This document shows positions 63,029 through 64,000 of a stretch of 64,000 nucleotides of DNA, piece by piece. How positions within the stretch are numbered: the first letter of the stretch is position 1; the number at the start of each line of letters is the position of its first letter. Source of the DNA: Verrucomicrobiia bacterium (GTDB lineage Bacteria; Verrucomicrobiota; Verrucomicrobiia; Limisphaerales; Pedosphaeraceae); assembly GCA_036268055.1 (NCBI GenBank), contig DATAUW010000041.1, positions 186,001 to 250,000 of the forward strand, in the 5' to 3' direction. The notes beneath the pieces were generated by a model that was not told the DNA's origin, did no database searches, and saw nothing but the letters and a program-made list of their open reading frames with translations. The position numbers were made by a program, and so were the translations under genes.

Positions 63029-63706
63029 TTACCCTTCCACGACCACGCCGCCCTTGAGCCGGATGATGCGCTGCGTCCGCTTGGCCAATTCCGTATCATG
63101 TGTCACCAAAACCAGCGTCGTGCCCAATTCCGCGTTTAACGCAAACAGTCGCTCGATGACCACGTGCCCCGTCTCTGCGTCCAGGTTTCCCGTTGGCTCA
63201 TCCGCAAAAAGAATTTTTGGACGATTGATAAACGCCCGCGCCAGCGCCACGCGCTGCTGTTCACCGCCGGAAAGTTGCAGCGGATAATGCGTGAGCCGCT
63301 CGCCCAAACCCACGCGCGCCAATAATTCCACCGCCTCGCTCCGCACCTGTTTCCCGCCGCGCAATTCCACGGGAACCATCACATTCTCCACGGCGGTGAG
63401 CGTCGGAATCAGTTGAAAATTTTGAAAAACGAATCCCACACTTTCATTGCGCACGCGCGCCCGGCCGTCTTCATCCAGCGCACCCAGCGATACGCCATTA
63501 AGCAGCACTTCACCCGTCGTTGGCTGATCGAGCCCCGCGCACAAACCCAGCAGCGTGGTCTTGCCGCTGCCGGACGGCCCGAGGATCGCGCAAGTCGAAC
63601 CCGCCGCGAGCGAAAAGTTGATGTCCTTGACCACCGTCAACGTCGCCGCGCCATTGGGATAGCTCTTCGACAGTTGCCGCACCTCGAGTATGGGATTGGA
63701 ACTCAC
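63029..63706 (-). CDS. ABC transporter ATP-binding protein (YbbA/LolD type)
   Basis: This 225-residue ATPase (from GTG 63706) powers the adjacent permease. Walker A is LGPSGSGKTTLLGL (about 44-57), Q-loop VGFVFQNFQLIPTLTAVENV, signature QLSGGEQQRVALARAF, Walker B ILFADEPTGNLD and H-loop TLVLVTHDTELA. The length is that of MacB/LolD-type ATPases. Longer frames upstream would add 69 codons of unlikely protein, so the GTG start near SSNPILEVRQLSKSY is used. The two genes form an operon read toward the left edge. Confidence 0.9.
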   Translation of the reverse strand: MSSNPILEVRQLSKSYPNGAATLTVVKDINFSLAAGSTCAILGPSGSGKTTLLGLCAGLDQPTTGEVLLNGVSLGALDEDGRARVRNESVGFVFQNFQLIPTLTAVENVMVPVELRGGKQVRSEAVELLARVGLGERLTHYPLQLSGGEQQRVALARAFINRPKILFADEPTGNLDAETGHVVIERLFALNAELGTTLVLVTHDTELAKRTQRIIRLKGGVVVEG

Positions 63707-63764
63707 TGCTTTCTTATTCCACGATTGCGAAGTTCCGTCAACGCAACCCGCCTCCCAACGGGCC

Positions 63765-63781
63765 GCGGGTCTGCGACCCGC
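63765..63781. repeat. Short palindrome GCGGGTC TGC GACCCGC
   Basis: A perfect 7-bp hairpin with a 3-base loop lies in the region between two divergent genes. Similar palindromes are seen at other intergenic sites in this window, but the sequence is not the same as the GTCCCGCAGGGAC family. Confidence 0.5.
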
Positions 63782-63901
63782 AGCAATAGGAATCAAGATC
63801 GCCGCTCTAGTTTTATTCAACCATTCGATAACTGCTAGCGCATCCCTTCCACCTATATTAACTTCTCTCAGCGCGATCGCTTCAAAACGATTCGCCTGCC
63901 A

Positions 63902-64000
63902 ATGAACAACCAAAGATTTTTCGCCCTGCTCCTATTATTGATAGCAGTCATCGTGCTTCCTCAAAAAACCTTCGCCGCCGACTCGGCTCCAAAATCCATC
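63902..64000 (+). CDS. N-terminal part of an exported protein
   Basis: The frame starts MNNQRFFALLLLLIAVIVLP and goes on QKTFAADSAPKSI to the right edge (33 codons shown). This is a signal peptide: a short basic N-terminus, a hydrophobic stretch and an AxA-like cleavage site (FAADSA). The rest lies outside the window, so function is unknown. It is divergent from the ABC transporter operon. Confidence 0.7.
   Translation, partial: MNNQRFFALLLLLIAVIVLPQKTFAADSAPKSI

Overview
The window reads as chromosomal DNA of a free-living, probably soil-dwelling member of the Verrucomicrobiota (Pedosphaera/Limisphaerales-like). This is an inference. It rests on PEP-CTERM type exported proteins with GC-rich terminators, a group 1h-type [NiFe]-hydrogenase, Tat-exported Gfo/Idh/MocA enzymes, palindromic dispersed repeats, and the general look of the proteins. 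Coding density is high, and no phage, IS element, rRNA or CRISPR array was seen. One tRNA gene (Ser, GGA) is present.

Region 1 (1-1.85 kb, minus strand) holds the 5' part of a C-terminal processing peptidase, ispD and miaE. Region 2 (2.0-11.6 kb, plus strand) is one tightly packed chemosensory operon: receiver, cheA, cheW, a fully soluble receptor, cheR, cheB, cheY, cheC and a PAS-GAF histidine kinase. No flagellar gene is in the window, but two PilT-type ATPases lie at 45.3-47.6 kb, so a surface-motility or non-motility output is as likely as swimming. Region 3 (11.6-16.1 kb, minus strand) has two membrane proteins (YihY/BrkB and DUF421) and two related FAD oxidoreductases, one with a C-terminal Rieske domain.

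Region 4 (16.2-26.2 kb, plus strand) is the most distinctive. A DUF72 protein and a 65-residue basic small protein precede a hydrogenase operon: DUF5947, DUF6084, a 35-residue DUF6893-like membrane peptide, hydrogenase small subunit, hydrogenase large subunit, and a NifU-Rieske-like fusion. The operon runs with 19 bases' spacing into a bacterial NHEJ cassette (Ku, phosphoesterase-ligase LigD, separate LigD polymerase). Together these suggest survival in energy-starved, non-dividing cells: H2 scavenging plus template-independent break repair. The hydrogenase maturation genes are not here.

Region 5 (26.3-33.3 kb) has the tRNA, a small gene interrupted by one in-frame TAG, a C-type-lectin-like membrane protein, a D-aminoacylase-like amidohydrolase, a Uma2-family nuclease, uvrA and folB. 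Region 6 (33.5-43.1 kb) looks like carbohydrate utilisation: a DUF4185 protein, a YjhG-type sugar-acid dehydratase, a GH18 protein, a Tat-exported Gfo/Idh/MocA oxidoreductase, two PEP-CTERM proteins plus a PEP-CTERM tail remnant, and a LacI-type regulator. Dispersed palindromic repeats lie between the genes.

Region 7 (43.1-51.3 kb) is mostly housekeeping: nadK, tlyA, a pseudoreceiver with two PilT ATPases, a MidA-like methyltransferase, rsmE, dnaJ and grpE. Region 8 (51.4-64 kb) has a dienelactone hydrolase, a stand-alone nucleotidyltransferase followed by an 1103-residue GHMP-kinase/UDPGP-nucleotidyltransferase fusion, a VapBC-type toxin-antitoxin pair, a DUF1570/TPR protein, a lipoprotein, an FtsX-type ABC exporter (permease and ATPase), and the start of an exported protein at the right edge.
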